Shown piece by piece: positions 44,444-56,826 of a stretch of DNA of 64,000 nt. Both the position numbers and the translations under genes were made by a program. The notes under the pieces were generated by a model. The model was not told the origin of the DNA. It saw nothing but the letters and a program-made list of their open reading frames with translations, and ran no database searches. Origin of the DNA: Bacillaceae bacterium. GTDB lineage: Bacteria; Bacillota; Bacilli; Bacillales; Alkalibacillaceae. The stretch is from positions 124,001 to 188,000 of the forward strand of contig JACDOD010000003.1 of NCBI GenBank assembly GCA_017656265.1. The letters are read 5' to 3'. How positions within the stretch are numbered: position 1 is the stretch's first letter; every line of letters begins with the position of its first letter.

Positions 44444-46261
44444 TTGACTGAACGTAAACAAAGCAATATTCGGAATTTCTCCATTATCGCTCATATCGAT
44501 CATGGGAAATCAACCCTCGCCGACCGGATTCTTGAAAAAACAAAAGCTCTTTCTCAGCGGGAAATGAAAGAGCAGTTTTTGGATGCAATGGATCTAGAAC
44601 GGGAGCGGGGAATTACAATCAAATTAAATGCTGTGCAATTAAAATATACGGCCAAAAATGGCGAAGACTATATTTTTCATTTAATTGATACTCCGGGTCA
44701 TGTGGATTTTACCTATGAAGTTTCCCGGAGCCTTGCCGCCTGTGAGGGAGCCATTCTCGTGGTGGATGCTGCACAGGGAATTGAAGCACAGACACTGGCG
44801 AATGTATATTTAGCCCTGGATAATGACCTGGAAATTATTCCGGTTATCAATAAAATTGACCTTCCAAGTGCAGACCCGGATCGGGTGAAGAAAGAAATTG
44901 AGGATGTAATAGGGATTGATGGAGACGAAGCCATCCTGGCCTCTGCAAAAGACGGAATCGGCATTGAGGAAATTCTCGAAAGAGTCGTGGAGCGTATCCC
45001 TGCTCCGGATGGAGACCCTAAAGAACCCTTGAAAGCCCTTATTTTTGACTCCTTATACGACCCTTACCGGGGGGTTGTGACATATATCCGAGTAAAGGAA
45101 GGCAGGGTAAAAGTCGGTGACAAAATTAAAATGATGGCAACCGGCAAAGAGTTTGAGGTCAACGAAATCGGTGTATTTAACCCCAAGCCTGTACCTAAGG
45201 ATGAACTGTCTGTCGGGGATGTAGGTTATCTTACAGCCTCTATTAAAAATGTAAGTGATACCAGGGTGGGGGATACGATTACACTGGCTGACAATCCTGC
45301 TGGTGATCCCCTTCCTGGCTACCGCAGGTTAAACCCGATGGTATATTGCGGAATGTATCCGGTTGATTCCAGTAAATATAACGACTTGCGGGAAGCGCTC
45401 GAGCGTCTGGAGCTGAATGATTCGGCCCTTCAATATGAAGCGGAAACATCTCAGGCTTTAGGTTTTGGCTTTCGCTGCGGATTTTTAGGACTTCTTCATA
45501 TGGAGATTGTTCAGGAACGCATCGAGCGGGAGTTTAAAATTGACCTGATTACAACAGCTCCTAGCGTTATCTACAAAGTTCATATGAGTGACGGCAGCGA
45601 AATTCAGGTTGAAAATCCGTCTTTGATGCCGGACCCGCAAAAAATTGCTGAAATTCAGGAGCCCTATGTCAAAGCTACTGTGATGGTGCCGAATGATTAT
45701 GTGGGGGCTGTCATGGAAATTTGTCAGAAAAAACGGGGGGAATATGTTGAGATGGCATACCTTGATGAAAATCGGGTAAACATAATCTACAATATTCCTC
45801 TATCCGAGATCGTGTATGATTTCTTTGATCAATTGAAATCATCTACAAAAGGATATGCATCCTTTGACTATGAGTTAACCGGCTATAAGCCTTCCAAACT
45901 GGTCAAAATGGATATTCTTTTAAATGGTGAAAAAATTGATGCCCTGTCGTTCATCGTCCATAAAGACTTTGCCTATGAACGTGGAAGACAGATTGTAGAA
46001 AAATTAAAAGATCTAATTCCACGTCAGCAATTTGAAGTACCGGTTCAGGCTGCAATCGGCAATAAAATTGTGGCCCGTTCGACGATTAAAGCGATGCGCA
46101 AAAATGTACTTGCCAAATGTTATGGCGGAGACGTATCCAGGAAACGTAAGCTTCTTGAAAAACAAAAAGAAGGTAAAAAGCGCATGAAGATGGTAGGTAA
46201 AGTAGAAGTGCCGCAAGAGGCCTTCATGGCTGTATTGCAAATGGATGATCAAAACAACTGA
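44444..46261 (+). CDS. lepA: Elongation factor 4 (LepA)
   Basis: A 605-residue translational GTPase that back-translocates ribosomes or aids initiation and assembly. G1 is in [16 protein letters not shown], switch [13 protein letters not shown]4 NKIDLP; the LepA-specific C-terminal domain shows [23 protein letters not shown] 44444 is the start because AGGAG lies eight bases upstream and the N-terminus then matches the family. Confidence 0.97.
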   Translation: MTERKQSNIRNFSIIAHIDHGKSTLADRILEKTKALSQREMKEQFLDAMDLERERGITIKLNAVQLKYTAKNGEDYIFHLIDTPGHVDFTYEVSRSLAACEGAILVVDAAQGIEAQTLANVYLALDNDLEIIPVINKIDLPSADPDRVKKEIEDVIGIDGDEAILASAKDGIGIEEILERVVERIPAPDGDPKEPLKALIFDSLYDPYRGVVTYIRVKEGRVKVGDKIKMMATGKEFEVNEIGVFNPKPVPKDELSVGDVGYLTASIKNVSDTRVGDTITLADNPAGDPLPGYRRLNPMVYCGMYPVDSSKYNDLREALERLELNDSALQYEAETSQALGFGFRCGFLGLLHMEIVQERIEREFKIDLITTAPSVIYKVHMSDGSEIQVENPSLMPDPQKIAEIQEPYVKATVMVPNDYVGAVMEICQKKRGEYVEMAYLDENRVNIIYNIPLSEIVYDFFDQLKSSTKGYASFDYELTGYKPSKLVKMDILLNGEKIDALSFIVHKDFAYERGRQIVEKLKDLIPRQQFEVPVQAAIGNKIVARSTIKAMRKNVLAKCYGGDVSRKRKLLEKQKEGKKRMKMVGKVEVPQEAFMAVLQMDDQNN

Positions 46262-46287
46262 TCGTAAGCGAATGAATCGTAATAGTG

Positions 46288-46321
46288 AAAACCGCAGGAT
46301 CTTTATCTTGCGGTTTTCCCA
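46288..46321 (+). terminator. Terminator after lepA
   Basis: AAAACCGCAGGAT (46288-46300) pairs with ATCTTGCGGTTTT (46305-46317); a short T run is part of the stem end. Confidence 0.65.
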
Positions 46322-46345
46322 TTTTGAAAGTGAGTGAACATGGTT

Positions 46346-47491
46346 ATGAAATCGGTTTATATTCACATTCCTTTTTGCCATGAAATCTGCCATTACTGTG
46401 ACTTTACCAAAATTTATTATCAGGAATCGCTGGCAGAGCAGTATATCACTGCCCTGGGAAAGGAAATGTCGTTTTATGTCCAGGGCCACCAGGAGGTTCA
46501 CACGATTTACATTGGGGGCGGTACGCCAACCAGTCTTTCTGACAGCCAGTTTGAACAGCTTCTCAAAACGATTGTTCATTTTTTTCAGGTTGGTCCGGAT
46601 GTAGAATTTACGATTGAGGGGAACCCCGGTGACTTTTCCCTGGATAAGATGAGGATGCTCACACATTATGGAGTAAACCGGATTTCCCTTGGGGTCCAGG
46701 TGCTGGATGATGACTTCTTAAAAGTTTTAAATCGAAATCACAGAGTCAAAGATGTCTATGATACGGTAGATCAGCTGCAAAAACACGGGATAGAAAATAT
46801 CAGTATGGATTTTATATATGCACTTCCAGATCAGACCCTTGATCATTTCAAACGGACTTTACGGGATGCCATTGCTTTCGGTCTTCCCCATTATTCGGCT
46901 TATTCGTTACAGATTGAACCCCAGACCGTTTTCTATAATCGCTATAAGAAGGGGAGATTGAAAAAACCCCCGGAAGAAGAAGAGGCGAATATGTATTTGC
47001 TGTTAATTGAGGAGATGGAACGAAACGGAACACCTCAGTATGAAATCAGCAATTTTGCAAAACCCGGCTATGAAAGCAAGCATAATTTAACCTACTGGAA
47101 TAATGATTACTATTATGGTTTTGGCGCCGGTGCCCATGGCTATATGCCCGGAAAACGCGTAGTGAACATACGTCCAGTGAACCATTATATAAAAACCATC
47201 AGTAAACAGACGAAACCGGTATTGTATGAGGAGATCATTACCCGCAAAGAACAAATTGAGGAAGAAATGTTTTTGGGGCTTAGAAGAAAAAAGGGAATAT
47301 CCAGGCGGGAATTCTATCATAAATATAGCGTTCGTGTGGAAGAGTTATACGGAAAGGAAATCGAAAACCTGAAAGCAAAAAAGTGGCTCGAAGAAGAAGG
47401 GGACTATATTCGATTAACCACTCGCGGAATGCTTTTTGGAAACGATGTTTTTCAGTCGTTTTTGCTGGATGATGATCCGTTTGGCAAGTGA
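46346..47491 (+). CDS. hemW: Heme chaperone HemW (radical SAM)
   Basis: A 381-residue radical SAM protein formerly called HemN-like coproporphyrinogen oxidase; HemW relatives bind and transfer heme. The cluster motif CHEICHYC (Cys11, Cys15, Cys18) differs from the HemN motif in the way typical of HemW. GGGTPTSLSD and NLTYWNNDYYYGFGAGAHG are family signatures. ATG 46346 gives the B. subtilis-like N-terminus (MKSVYIHIPFC); an ATG at 46340 is possible. Confidence 0.92.
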   Translation: MKSVYIHIPFCHEICHYCDFTKIYYQESLAEQYITALGKEMSFYVQGHQEVHTIYIGGGTPTSLSDSQFEQLLKTIVHFFQVGPDVEFTIEGNPGDFSLDKMRMLTHYGVNRISLGVQVLDDDFLKVLNRNHRVKDVYDTVDQLQKHGIENISMDFIYALPDQTLDHFKRTLRDAIAFGLPHYSAYSLQIEPQTVFYNRYKKGRLKKPPEEEEANMYLLLIEEMERNGTPQYEISNFAKPGYESKHNLTYWNNDYYYGFGAGAHGYMPGKRVVNIRPVNHYIKTISKQTKPVLYEEIITRKEQIEEEMFLGLRRKKGISRREFYHKYSVRVEELYGKEIENLKAKKWLEEEGDYIRLTTRGMLFGNDVFQSFLLDDDPFGK

Positions 47492-47500
47492 GCCGAAACG

Positions 47501-47529
47501 TTGACAATTACCTGGCCATTTGGTAATTT
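47501..47529 (+). promoter_or_regulatory. SigmaA promoter of the hrcA-dnaK operon
   Basis: TTGACA (47501-47506) and TAATTT (47524-47529), 17 bp apart, directly upstream of the CIRCE operator. Confidence 0.75.
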
Positions 47530-47539
47530 ATAAATAGAT

Positions 47540-47566
47540 TTAGCACTCGTCTCACTTGAGTGCTAA
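47540..47566 (+). promoter_or_regulatory. CIRCE operator
   Basis: Perfect match to TTAGCACTC-N9-GAGTGCTAA, the binding site of HrcA. It lies between promoter and hrcA, so HrcA represses its own operon, which is relieved by heat or GroE depletion. Confidence 0.97.
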
Positions 47567-47580
47567 CAGGGGTGATCATC

Positions 47581-48612
47581 ATGCTTACGGAGCGCCAATT
47601 ACTGATTTTACAAGTGATTATTGATGATTTCATACAAAACGCCCAGCCGGTTGGTTCCCGGGCCATTTCCAAAAAAGATGAAGTGTCTTTCAGCTCAGCT
47701 ACGATTCGAAATGAAATGGCTGATCTGGAAGAGATGGGCTTTTTGCAAAAGACCCATTCATCTTCTGGCCGCATTCCATCTGAAAAGGGATATCGATTTT
47801 ACGTGGATCATTTGATGGCCCCATTTCGATTATCCAAACAGGAATTAGAAAAGATCAAAAATACCTTTCAAGAACATCTGATGGAATATGAAAAAGTGGT
47901 CCAAAAATCGGCTGAAGTACTTTCTGACTTAACGAATTATACTTCCATCATATTAGGTCCCGAGGTATACGAAACCAGACTTAAGCAATTGCAGATCATT
48001 CCATTAAGCTCACACTCAGCAGTTGCCATCCTGGTTACAAATACAGGCCATGTTCAGCATCGTTCATTTTCTATCCCGGTTGATATCGATTCATCGGATC
48101 TGGAAACAACGGTCAATATTTTAAATGAACGGCTGAATGGTGTTCCTCTTGTCCAGCTAAACGAAAAGATGCAGACAGAAATTATAGATTTGTTAAGAAA
48201 GCATACCAAAAACTTCAGAAATGCTTATGAATATATTAGGGCTGCTCTAATGGACGACCAGCCAGTCAAATTGTATGTGGGCGGGAAAACCAATATTATG
48301 AACCAGCCAGAATTTAAAGACATTGATAAGATCCGCTCATTGTTTTCTGTTATTGAAGAAGAAAATCAGATTGCTCCGATTTTAAGAAAAAATGCGGATG
48401 GAATAAAGGTTTCCATCGGTCATGAAAATGAACTGGAAGCGATGCGTGACTGCAGTCTGATCACGGCAACTTACTCGCTTGGAGATGAACAGGTAGGAAC
48501 GATTGCTTTACTTGGACCTACCCGAATGGAATATTCTAAAGTGATCTCTCTCTTAAATGTACTTTCTGGACAGATGAACAAAACCTTCCAGAGCTGGTAT
48601 GAAACCAAGTAG
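47581..48612 (+). CDS. hrcA: Heat-inducible transcription repressor HrcA
   Basis: A 343-residue repressor of class I heat-shock genes. N-terminal winged helix (TERQLLILQVIIDDFIQNAQ, SATIRNEMADLEEMGFL, HSSSGRIPSEKGYRFYVD) and C-terminal GAF-like dimerisation domain. ATG 47581 follows AGGGGTGATC; the open frame upstream crosses the CIRCE element. Confidence 0.97.
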   Translation: MLTERQLLILQVIIDDFIQNAQPVGSRAISKKDEVSFSSATIRNEMADLEEMGFLQKTHSSSGRIPSEKGYRFYVDHLMAPFRLSKQELEKIKNTFQEHLMEYEKVVQKSAEVLSDLTNYTSIILGPEVYETRLKQLQIIPLSSHSAVAILVTNTGHVQHRSFSIPVDIDSSDLETTVNILNERLNGVPLVQLNEKMQTEIIDLLRKHTKNFRNAYEYIRAALMDDQPVKLYVGGKTNIMNQPEFKDIDKIRSLFSVIEEENQIAPILRKNADGIKVSIGHENELEAMRDCSLITATYSLGDEQVGTIALLGPTRMEYSKVISLLNVLSGQMNKTFQSWYETK

Positions 48613-48632
48613 TAGCGGTAATAGCTGGTAAA

Positions 48633-48672
48633 GATGGGGTGGGAGCACCCATCCCTTCTTTTGTGTTTTTTT
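48633..48672 (+). terminator. Possible partial terminator between hrcA and grpE
   Basis: GATGGG (48633) pairs with CCCATC (48648-48653), with further G/C pairing inside, followed by a T-rich stretch interrupted by G. It may attenuate or process the transcript. Confidence 0.4.
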
Positions 48673-48750
48673 AGTTTGTTTTTCCATTATTTCATGTTAT
48701 ATTCATAAACGGCGTATATTTGCATGTTGCTAATTGAGGAGGTGACACGT

Positions 48751-49377
48751 ATGAAGGAACAGAAGGTGAACGAAGAACAGTTGGAAATAAACACAGAAGA
48801 ATCTGTGGAAGAAGCGGATGTGAAAGCTGACACTATGGAAGACGAAACAAAACCAGAGCAGCCGTCCGTGGAAACTGATCAGGAAGAAGCTTCTACAGAT
48901 GAGGTTTCTGAAGATGTCAATGCATTAACCAATGAATTAGAGCAGGTTAAAAGAGAAAAAGATGATCTTTATGACCGCCTTTTGCGGCTTCAGGCGGATT
49001 ATGAAAACTATCGACGCCGTACCAAAAAAGAGCGGGAAAATGATTTGAAATATAAATCCCAGAGTGTCATTATGGAACTCTTGCCTGTTTTGGATAATTT
49101 TGAACGGGCATTACAGATAGAAGTCAGTGATGAAAAAGCGAAAAGCTTTGTAGATGGTATTCAGATGGTACACAGACAATTAAAAGATGCTCTAGCTAAA
49201 GAGGGGCTTGAAGAAATCCCGACTGTCGGGGAACAATTTGACCCTCATCTTCATCAGGCTGTCATGCAGGTGCAGGATGAAGAGAAAGAATCGAATGAAA
49301 TTGTAGAAGAACTGCAAAAAGGATATAAACTGAAAGACCGCATTATCAGACCTGCCATGGTAAAAGTCAATCAATAA
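48751..49377 (+). CDS. grpE: Nucleotide exchange factor GrpE
   Basis: A 208-residue DnaK cochaperone. Acidic disordered N-terminus (residues about 1-65), long coiled coil ([38 protein letters not shown]) and C-terminal beta wing ([20 protein letters not shown]). ATG 48751 follows GAGGAGGTGA; the frame is open upstream without such a site. Confidence 0.97.
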   Translation: MKEQKVNEEQLEINTEESVEEADVKADTMEDETKPEQPSVETDQEEASTDEVSEDVNALTNELEQVKREKDDLYDRLLRLQADYENYRRRTKKERENDLKYKSQSVIMELLPVLDNFERALQIEVSDEKAKSFVDGIQMVHRQLKDALAKEGLEEIPTVGEQFDPHLHQAVMQVQDEEKESNEIVEELQKGYKLKDRIIRPAMVKVNQ

Positions 49378-49388
49378 CGTTTACATAA

Positions 49389-51248
<1,860 letters not shown>

Positions 51249-51266
51249 AAAGGCAATAGATGAGAT

Positions 51267-51309
51267 GAAAAAAGTCAAAGTCAGGATTTTCTTGGCTTTG
51301 ACTTTTTTA
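51267..51309 (+). terminator. Terminator after dnaK
   Basis: AAAAAAGTCAAAG (51268-51280) pairs with CTTTGACTTTTTT (51296-51308), ending in six T. It probably lowers dnaJ expression relative to dnaK. Confidence 0.8.
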
Positions 51310-51371
51310 AGGAGGGAACATGGATGATGAATGGACCTCCTTATGAGCATTCATGTATGGATTCATCTTCA

Positions 51372-51407
51372 CAAAAGAAGGCTCGTCACGTGACGAGTTT
51401 TCTTTTG
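51372..51407. terminator. 36-bp inverted repeat between dnaK and dnaJ
   Basis: Perfect palindrome CTCGTCACGTGACGAG (51382-51397) flanked by CAAAAGAA and TTCTTTTG, giving a near-perfect 36-bp dyad. It could be a second terminator or attenuator, or a protein-binding site; the T run is short. Confidence 0.5.
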
Positions 51408-51492
51408 CGAAATCATGTTTTTCATTGCACAGGTGTTTTTAGGAATGTTATGATAAATTTCATGCAAGAAGTATCGGGAGCGTGATCGGCAA

Positions 51493-52629
51493 GTGAGTAA
51501 ACGGGATTATTACGAAGTGCTAGGTGTATCAAAGGATGCAACAAAAGAAGAAATCAAAAAAGCATATCGAAAACTCGCAAGAAAATATCACCCGGACGTC
51601 AGTAAAGAACCAGACGCAGCTGAAAAATTTAAAGAAGTAAAAGAAGCCTATGAAGTTTTAAGCAATGAACAAAAACGAGCCCAGTATGACCAGTTTGGGC
51701 ATGCAGGAATGAATGGAGGCGGCTTCCAGGGCGGGGGCGGCTTTTCTGCGGATGATTTCGGCGGTTTTGGCGATATATTCGATATGTTTTTTGGCGGCGG
51801 AGGCCGCCGTGACCCAAATGCCCCGAGACAGGGTGCTGATCTTAAATATTCTATGGAAATTGATTTTGAAGAAGCGGTTTTTGGAAAAGAAACGGATATC
51901 CAAATTCCAAAAGAGGAAACATGCGGCACCTGCCATGGATCAGGTGCTAAACCAGGCACCAATTCGGAAACCTGTTCCCATTGTAACGGAACCGGGCAAC
52001 TGAACATGGAACAGACGACTCCATTCGGACGTATCGTCAACAAACGGGTCTGCCATTACTGTAACGGAACCGGAAAATTGATTAAAGAAAAGTGTTCTAC
52101 TTGTGGAGGAAGCGGACGTGTGAAAAGCCGTAAGAAAATTCATATTAAAATCCCAGCCGGTATTGATGACGGCCAGCAGATCCGTGTATCAGGACAGGGT
52201 GAAGCAGGTATTAACGGAGGTCCAGCCGGTGATTTATATGTTGTAATACGTGTGCGTCCCCATGAATTTTTTGAGCGGGACGGAGACGATATCTTCTGTG
52301 ATGTACCATTAACTTTTGCTCAGGCTGCACTGGGGGATGAAATTGAAGTTCCAACGGTGCATGGAAAAGTTAAACTGAAGATCCCTGCAGGCACTCAGTC
52401 CGGAACCTTTTTCCGGTTGAGGGGAAAAGGTGTTCCAAATGTTCATGGGCGTGGAACAGGGGACCAGCATGTCCGAGTCCGAGTTGTGACGCCTCAACAT
52501 TTAACAGAGCGGCAAAAAGAACTGCTTAGAGAGTTTAATGAGTTAAGTGGGAATGGAGCCACACAAGAACAGGAAGATAATCTTTTTCAGAAAATGAAAC
52601 GTGCGTTTAAGGGGAATGCCAAAAATTAA
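51493..52629 (+). CDS. dnaJ: Chaperone DnaJ (Hsp40)
   Basis: A 378-residue type I J protein. J domain with HPD ([10 protein letters not shown]), Gly/Phe-rich linker (residues about 75-105), zinc domain with four CxxCxGxG repeats ([32 protein letters not shown]), and C-terminal substrate domains. The GTG start follows GGGAGCGTGA. Confidence 0.98.
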   Translation: MSKRDYYEVLGVSKDATKEEIKKAYRKLARKYHPDVSKEPDAAEKFKEVKEAYEVLSNEQKRAQYDQFGHAGMNGGGFQGGGGFSADDFGGFGDIFDMFFGGGGRRDPNAPRQGADLKYSMEIDFEEAVFGKETDIQIPKEETCGTCHGSGAKPGTNSETCSHCNGTGQLNMEQTTPFGRIVNKRVCHYCNGTGKLIKEKCSTCGGSGRVKSRKKIHIKIPAGIDDGQQIRVSGQGEAGINGGPAGDLYVVIRVRPHEFFERDGDDIFCDVPLTFAQAALGDEIEVPTVHGKVKLKIPAGTQSGTFFRLRGKGVPNVHGRGTGDQHVRVRVVTPQHLTERQKELLREFNELSGNGATQEQEDNLFQKMKRAFKGNAKN

Positions 52630-52648
52630 ATAAAGTGAGTTGATTGTC

Positions 52649-53596
52649 TTGAACTGGACCGAAATTTGTATTCATACCACAAATGAGGCCATAGAGCCGA
52701 TCTCAAACATATTGCATGAATCAGGAGCAAGCGGTGTCGTCATTGAAGATTCCCAGGACCTGGTGAAACAGCATGATTCCTTATATGGAGAAGTGTATGA
52801 CTTAAATCCGGATGATTATCCGGAAGAAGGGGTTTACATTAAAGCCTACCTTCCTATGAACAGTTTTCTGGGAGAGACGGTAGAGGAAATCAAACAAGCG
52901 ATAAATAACCTCATATTATATGATATTGATCTTGGCAAAAACCATATAACCATGAGTGAAGTCAATGAACAGGACTGGGCAACAGCCTGGAAAAAATATT
53001 ATAAACCGGTCAAAATCTCTGAAAAGATTACGATAATCCCAACCTGGGAAGACTATGAACCGGTAAATAGTGATGAAATCATCATTGAATTGGATCCGGG
53101 AATGGCTTTTGGAACAGGAACCCATCCTACAACGGTTTTAAGTCTTCAGGCCCTTGAGCAGTATGTGAAAGCAGGTGACACTGTTATAGATGTAGGTTCC
53201 GGTTCAGGGGTGCTGAGCATTGCATCCATATTATTGGGGGCGGATTCTGTTTATGCCTATGATATTGATGATGTAGCTGTTAAAAGTACAACCATTAATG
53301 CAAAATTAAATCAGGTTGAAGATCGTGTGCAGGTTAAGCAAAATAATCTGCTTGATGGAGTGGAAGCAGAAGCAGATATCGTGGTTTCCAATATATTAGC
53401 CGAAATTATTGTCCGTTTTATAGATGATGCGTACAAACAACTAAAACCAGGCGGTATATTCATCACATCAGGAATTATTCAGGGCAAAAAACAAGAGGTT
53501 AAAGAAAAAATGATTGAATCAGGTTTTGAACTGCTGGAAACCAACCAGATGGAAGACTGGATTTCCTTTGTTGCAAAGAAGCCGGCAGATGAATAA
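52649..53596 (+). CDS. prmA: Ribosomal protein L11 methyltransferase
   Basis: A 315-residue enzyme that trimethylates L11. N-terminal ferredoxin-like recognition domain, SAM-binding VIDVGSGSGVLSIA, and VVSNILAEIIVRF (NIL motif). The TTG at 52649 is chosen since AAAGTGAG is nine bases upstream and the family N-terminus (MNWTEICIHT) begins there; a TTG at 52640 is too close. Downstream of dnaJ as in B. subtilis. Confidence 0.95.
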   Translation: MNWTEICIHTTNEAIEPISNILHESGASGVVIEDSQDLVKQHDSLYGEVYDLNPDDYPEEGVYIKAYLPMNSFLGETVEEIKQAINNLILYDIDLGKNHITMSEVNEQDWATAWKKYYKPVKISEKITIIPTWEDYEPVNSDEIIIELDPGMAFGTGTHPTTVLSLQALEQYVKAGDTVIDVGSGSGVLSIASILLGADSVYAYDIDDVAVKSTTINAKLNQVEDRVQVKQNNLLDGVEAEADIVVSNILAEIIVRFIDDAYKQLKPGGIFITSGIIQGKKQEVKEKMIESGFELLETNQMEDWISFVAKKPADE

Positions 53597-53624
53597 TGGC
53601 GGTTAAGAAAGCAGGTGCCAGATG

Positions 53625-54383
53625 ATGCAGCGATATTTTGTCCCTCTTACAAACTGGAATAAACATGATGGATTCGTTATGATAACAGATGATGATGCCC
53701 GTCATATTTCTAAGGTTTTGCGGATGAAGACAGACGACGACGTGATTTGCTGTGATGGAAATGGTGCATCCGCATTATGCAGAATTGCAGAAATCTCCAG
53801 TAAACATGTTCTCTGCCATATAGTAAAATGGATTCATGAAGAAAAAGAGCTTCCTGTAGAGATAACGATTGCGCAGGGTCTGCCTAAAGGGGATAAAATA
53901 GATTTTGTTGTTCAAAAGGGAACAGAACTGGGAGCTTATGCATTTATTCCTTATCCCGCTGAACGGTCCATTGTCAAATGGGATCAGAATAAAATAGGGA
54001 AGAAAATCAGCCGACTTAAAAAAATTGCGAAAGAAGCCAGTGAGCAGTCCCACCGCACTCGTATTCCTGAGGTTAATTATGTATCGGATTTTCAAACGCT
54101 TCTGCAGGCGGCTGACGACTATGACCATGTGATCGTAGCCAGTGAAATGGAAGCAAAAAAAGAGAATCACCTTCCATTGAGCGGTATCATCAGACAGATA
54201 AAAAAAGATGAACATGTACTTTTGATTATCGGTCCTGAAGGGGGATTTTCCGATCAGGAACTTGGAGTAATGGCAAAGCAGGGGTATTCATTCGCCCGTT
54301 TTGGTCCGCGGATATTGCGTACGGAAACCGCTCCCCTTTATTTTTTGTCCGTGATGTCTTATCAATTTGAAGAATTGAGGTGA
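53625..54383 (+). CDS. rsmE: 16S rRNA m3U1498 methyltransferase
   Basis: A 252-residue SPOUT (trefoil-knot) methyltransferase. N-terminal PUA-like segment MQRYFVPL...HISKVLRMKTDD; knot region LIIGPEGGFSDQELGVM and FGPRILRTETAPLYFLSVMS. ATG 53625 has AGGTG seven bases upstream; ATG 53622 is also possible. Confidence 0.95.
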   Translation: MQRYFVPLTNWNKHDGFVMITDDDARHISKVLRMKTDDDVICCDGNGASALCRIAEISSKHVLCHIVKWIHEEKELPVEITIAQGLPKGDKIDFVVQKGTELGAYAFIPYPAERSIVKWDQNKIGKKISRLKKIAKEASEQSHRTRIPEVNYVSDFQTLLQAADDYDHVIVASEMEAKKENHLPLSGIIRQIKKDEHVLLIIGPEGGFSDQELGVMAKQGYSFARFGPRILRTETAPLYFLSVMSYQFEELR

Positions 54384-54389
54384 AACACT

Positions 54390-55748
54390 ATGACTACAGT
54401 TGCCTTTCACACGCTGGGCTGCAAAGTCAATCATTATGAAACTGAAGCCATCTGGCAATTCTTTAAAGAAAACGGCTATGAACGGGTTGATTTTGATCAT
54501 CATGCCGATGTATATGTAATTAACACCTGTACGGTAACCAATACAGGAGACAAAAAGAGCCGTCAGGTCATTCGCCGTGCAGTCCGTAACAATCCGGAAG
54601 CTGTTGTTTGTGTTACTGGATGTTATGCTCAAACATCTCCAGATGAAATTTTGGAAATTCCTGGTGTTGATGTCATTGTGGGTACCCAGGACCGCAAACG
54701 GATGCTGGAGTATATTGAAGAGCATAAGAAAACGCGCCAGCCGGTTAACGGCGTACAAAACATTATGAAAACACGGGTCTTTGAGGAAATGGATGTGCCA
54801 ACGTTTACGGACCGCACCCGTGCTTCTTTAAAAATTCAGGAAGGTTGCAATAACTTCTGTACGTTCTGCATTATACCATGGGCAAGGGGGCTCCTTCGCT
54901 CCAGAGATCCAGAAGCTGTCATTGAACAGGCTCAGAATCTGGTGGATGCCGGATACAAAGAGATCGTCCTCACCGGTATTCATACAGCCGGATATGGTGA
55001 AGATATGAAAGACTATAACTTTGCCATGCTACTGAAGGATCTGGATGAAAAAGTGGAAGGTTTGAAGCGGATTCGCATTTCTTCCATTGAGGCTTCCCAG
55101 GTAACCGATGAAGTGATTGAGATCCTGGACCGTTCCGATAAAATTGTCCGTCATCTGCACATCCCGCTTCAGTCCGGTTCGGATACGGTGTTAAAACGGA
55201 TGCGCCGAAAATATACAACAGAATTTTATAAAGATCGGGTTGAAAAAATCCGGGAAGCACTTCCCGGGCTTGCCATTACATCCGATGTCATCGTCGGATT
55301 CCCTGGAGAAACAGAAGAAGAATTTCAGGAAACCTTTGATTTTATTAAGGAAATCGGCTTTTCTGAACTTCATGTCTTCCCGTATTCCAAACGTACCGGA
55401 ACTCCAGCTGCCCGGATGAAAGATCAGATTGACGATGAAGTGAAAAATGAGCGGGTCCATAAACTGATTGAGCTTTCCAATCAGCTGGCAAAAGAATATG
55501 CCTCCCAGTATGAGGGGGAAGTGCTGGAAGTCATTCCGGAAGAGCCTTATAAAGAGGAGCCGGACAGCGGCCTTTATGTAGGCTATACGGACAATTATCT
55601 AAAAGTGAAATTCCAGGCTAATGACGACATGGCTGGTAAAATCGTCCGTGTTAAAATCACAAAAGCAGGTTATCCGTATAATGAGGGCCAGTTTGTGCGG
55701 GTTATGGATGATGCACCAGCTGATGAACAGGTGAAACTCCCTTCTTAA
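54390..55748 (+). CDS. mtaB: tRNA t6A37 methylthiotransferase MtaB
   Basis: A 452-residue radical SAM methylthiotransferase (YqeV) that converts t6A37 to ms2t6A37. N-terminal cluster domain (FHTLGCKVNHYETEAIW, INTCTVTNTGDKKSRQ, VTGCYAQ), radical SAM motif CNNFCTFCIIPWARG and a C-terminal TRAM domain (LYVGYTDNYLKVKF). Starts six bases after rsmE. Confidence 0.97.
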   Translation: MTTVAFHTLGCKVNHYETEAIWQFFKENGYERVDFDHHADVYVINTCTVTNTGDKKSRQVIRRAVRNNPEAVVCVTGCYAQTSPDEILEIPGVDVIVGTQDRKRMLEYIEEHKKTRQPVNGVQNIMKTRVFEEMDVPTFTDRTRASLKIQEGCNNFCTFCIIPWARGLLRSRDPEAVIEQAQNLVDAGYKEIVLTGIHTAGYGEDMKDYNFAMLLKDLDEKVEGLKRIRISSIEASQVTDEVIEILDRSDKIVRHLHIPLQSGSDTVLKRMRRKYTTEFYKDRVEKIREALPGLAITSDVIVGFPGETEEEFQETFDFIKEIGFSELHVFPYSKRTGTPAARMKDQIDDEVKNERVHKLIELSNQLAKEYASQYEGEVLEVIPEEPYKEEPDSGLYVGYTDNYLKVKFQANDDMAGKIVRVKITKAGYPYNEGQFVRVMDDAPADEQVKLPS

Positions 55749-55751
55749 TTG

Positions 55752-55792
55752 AAAAACTGTCTTAAAGCATAAAGCTTTGGGGCAGTTTTTTT
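55752..55792 (+). terminator. Terminator after mtaB
   Basis: AAAACTGTCTTAAAGC pairs with GCTTTGGGGCAGTTTT around a 4-base loop, ending in seven T. It closes the heat-shock/rRNA modification operon. Confidence 0.85.
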
Positions 55793-55936
55793 ATGTCATT
55801 TTTTGACGGACCTCTAATGAAATGACCACCTATAAACTAGATTTGAGGCGGGTTCATTCAATAAGGATGGCATTTTCTTTTACGGGGTGGTATGATGAAA
55901 GAGGTACGGACAACTAACGAGAAAGGAAGATTTTAT

Positions 55937-56608
55937 ATGTCAGACTCTTTAGCGAACATGATTGATCATACACAGTTGAAACCAGAAACAACTACTGAAA
56001 AAATACAGCAAATTTGTGGGGAAGCAAAGGAGTTTAGTTTTGCTTCCGTCTGTGTCAATCCCCACTGGGTATCATACTGCTTTGATCAGCTTAAAGATAC
56101 ACCGGTAAAAGTATGTACAGTCATTGGCTTTCCACTTGGAGCTACGACAAAGGAAGTCAAGGCCTTTGAAACAAAGCAAGCCATTGAAAATGGGGCAGAG
56201 GAAATTGATATGGTTTTAAATATCGGGGCTCTCAAAAGTGGTGATTTTAATGCTGTTCAGGATGATATCGAAGCGGTAGTGGAGGCTGCAAGAGGAAAAG
56301 CCATTGTCAAAGTGATTATTGAGACCGCTCTTTTAACCGTGGAGGAAAAAGTCAAAGCATGTGAACTCTCAAAAGCCGCCGGGGCTGACTTTGTAAAAAC
56401 TTCTACCGGTTTTGCCGGAGGAGGAGCCACTGTGGAAGATGTAAAACTGATGCGGAAAACAGTAGGCAAAGATATGGGTGTAAAAGCATCAGGAGGAATC
56501 CGTGACCGCAAGACAGCTGAAGCCATGATTGAAGCCGGTGCTACCCGCATTGGGGCAAGTTCCGGTGTGCAGATTGTGACAGGAGGAAAAGGGGAAGATA
56601 CTTATTAA
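55937..56608 (+). CDS. deoC: Deoxyribose-phosphate aldolase
   Basis: A 223-residue class I aldolase that splits 2-deoxyribose-5-phosphate into glyceraldehyde-3-phosphate and acetaldehyde. Signatures: [25 protein letters not shown], the Schiff-base Lys in [15 protein letters not shown] and the second Lys in [13 protein letters not shown] 55937 follows AAAGGAAG; the frame is open further upstream. In B. subtilis deoC sits elsewhere (dra-nupC-pdp), so its place after mtaB is a local rearrangement or lineage trait. Confidence 0.96.
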   Translation: MSDSLANMIDHTQLKPETTTEKIQQICGEAKEFSFASVCVNPHWVSYCFDQLKDTPVKVCTVIGFPLGATTKEVKAFETKQAIENGAEEIDMVLNIGALKSGDFNAVQDDIEAVVEAARGKAIVKVIIETALLTVEEKVKACELSKAAGADFVKTSTGFAGGGATVEDVKLMRKTVGKDMGVKASGGIRDRKTAEAMIEAGATRIGASSGVQIVTGGKGEDTY

Positions 56609-56631
56609 CCAATAGAAAGCTTGACAGCATC

Positions 56632-56660
56632 ACGTCCGGTATTGAAACCGGGCGTTTTAT
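56632..56660 (+). terminator. Probable terminator after deoC
   Basis: ACGTCCGGT (56632-56640) pairs with ACCGGGCGT (56647-56655), six-base loop, followed by TTTAT. The T run is short. Confidence 0.5.
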
Positions 56661-56762
56661 GTATGGCCCAAAGTGTTCAAATAAAAAGTGCACATTCAAG
56701 AGTATGACAAGATAGAAAAGTCTTAATGTAAAGTTTAAAAACAGATTATATTGAACTATTTC

Positions 56763-56781
56763 CAGAAAGGTCTACTTTCTG
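56763..56781 (+). promoter_or_regulatory. Short inverted repeat upstream of a methyltransferase gene
   Basis: CAGAAAG and CTTTCTG are perfect 7-bp arms around GTCTA, about 45 bp upstream of the next start. A possible operator; no known site is recognised. Confidence 0.25.
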
Positions 56782-56826
56782 ATAGATTAATCGATCATAC
56801 GATAAAATGAATAAGGAGGGGTTTGT

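Noticed and set aside
51324-51485. A 53-codon frame between dnaK and dnaJ with a well-spaced GGAGG
   Set aside because: It runs through the 36-bp dyad and has no recognisable protein character; the binding site lies just after the dnaK terminator but nothing else supports a gene.
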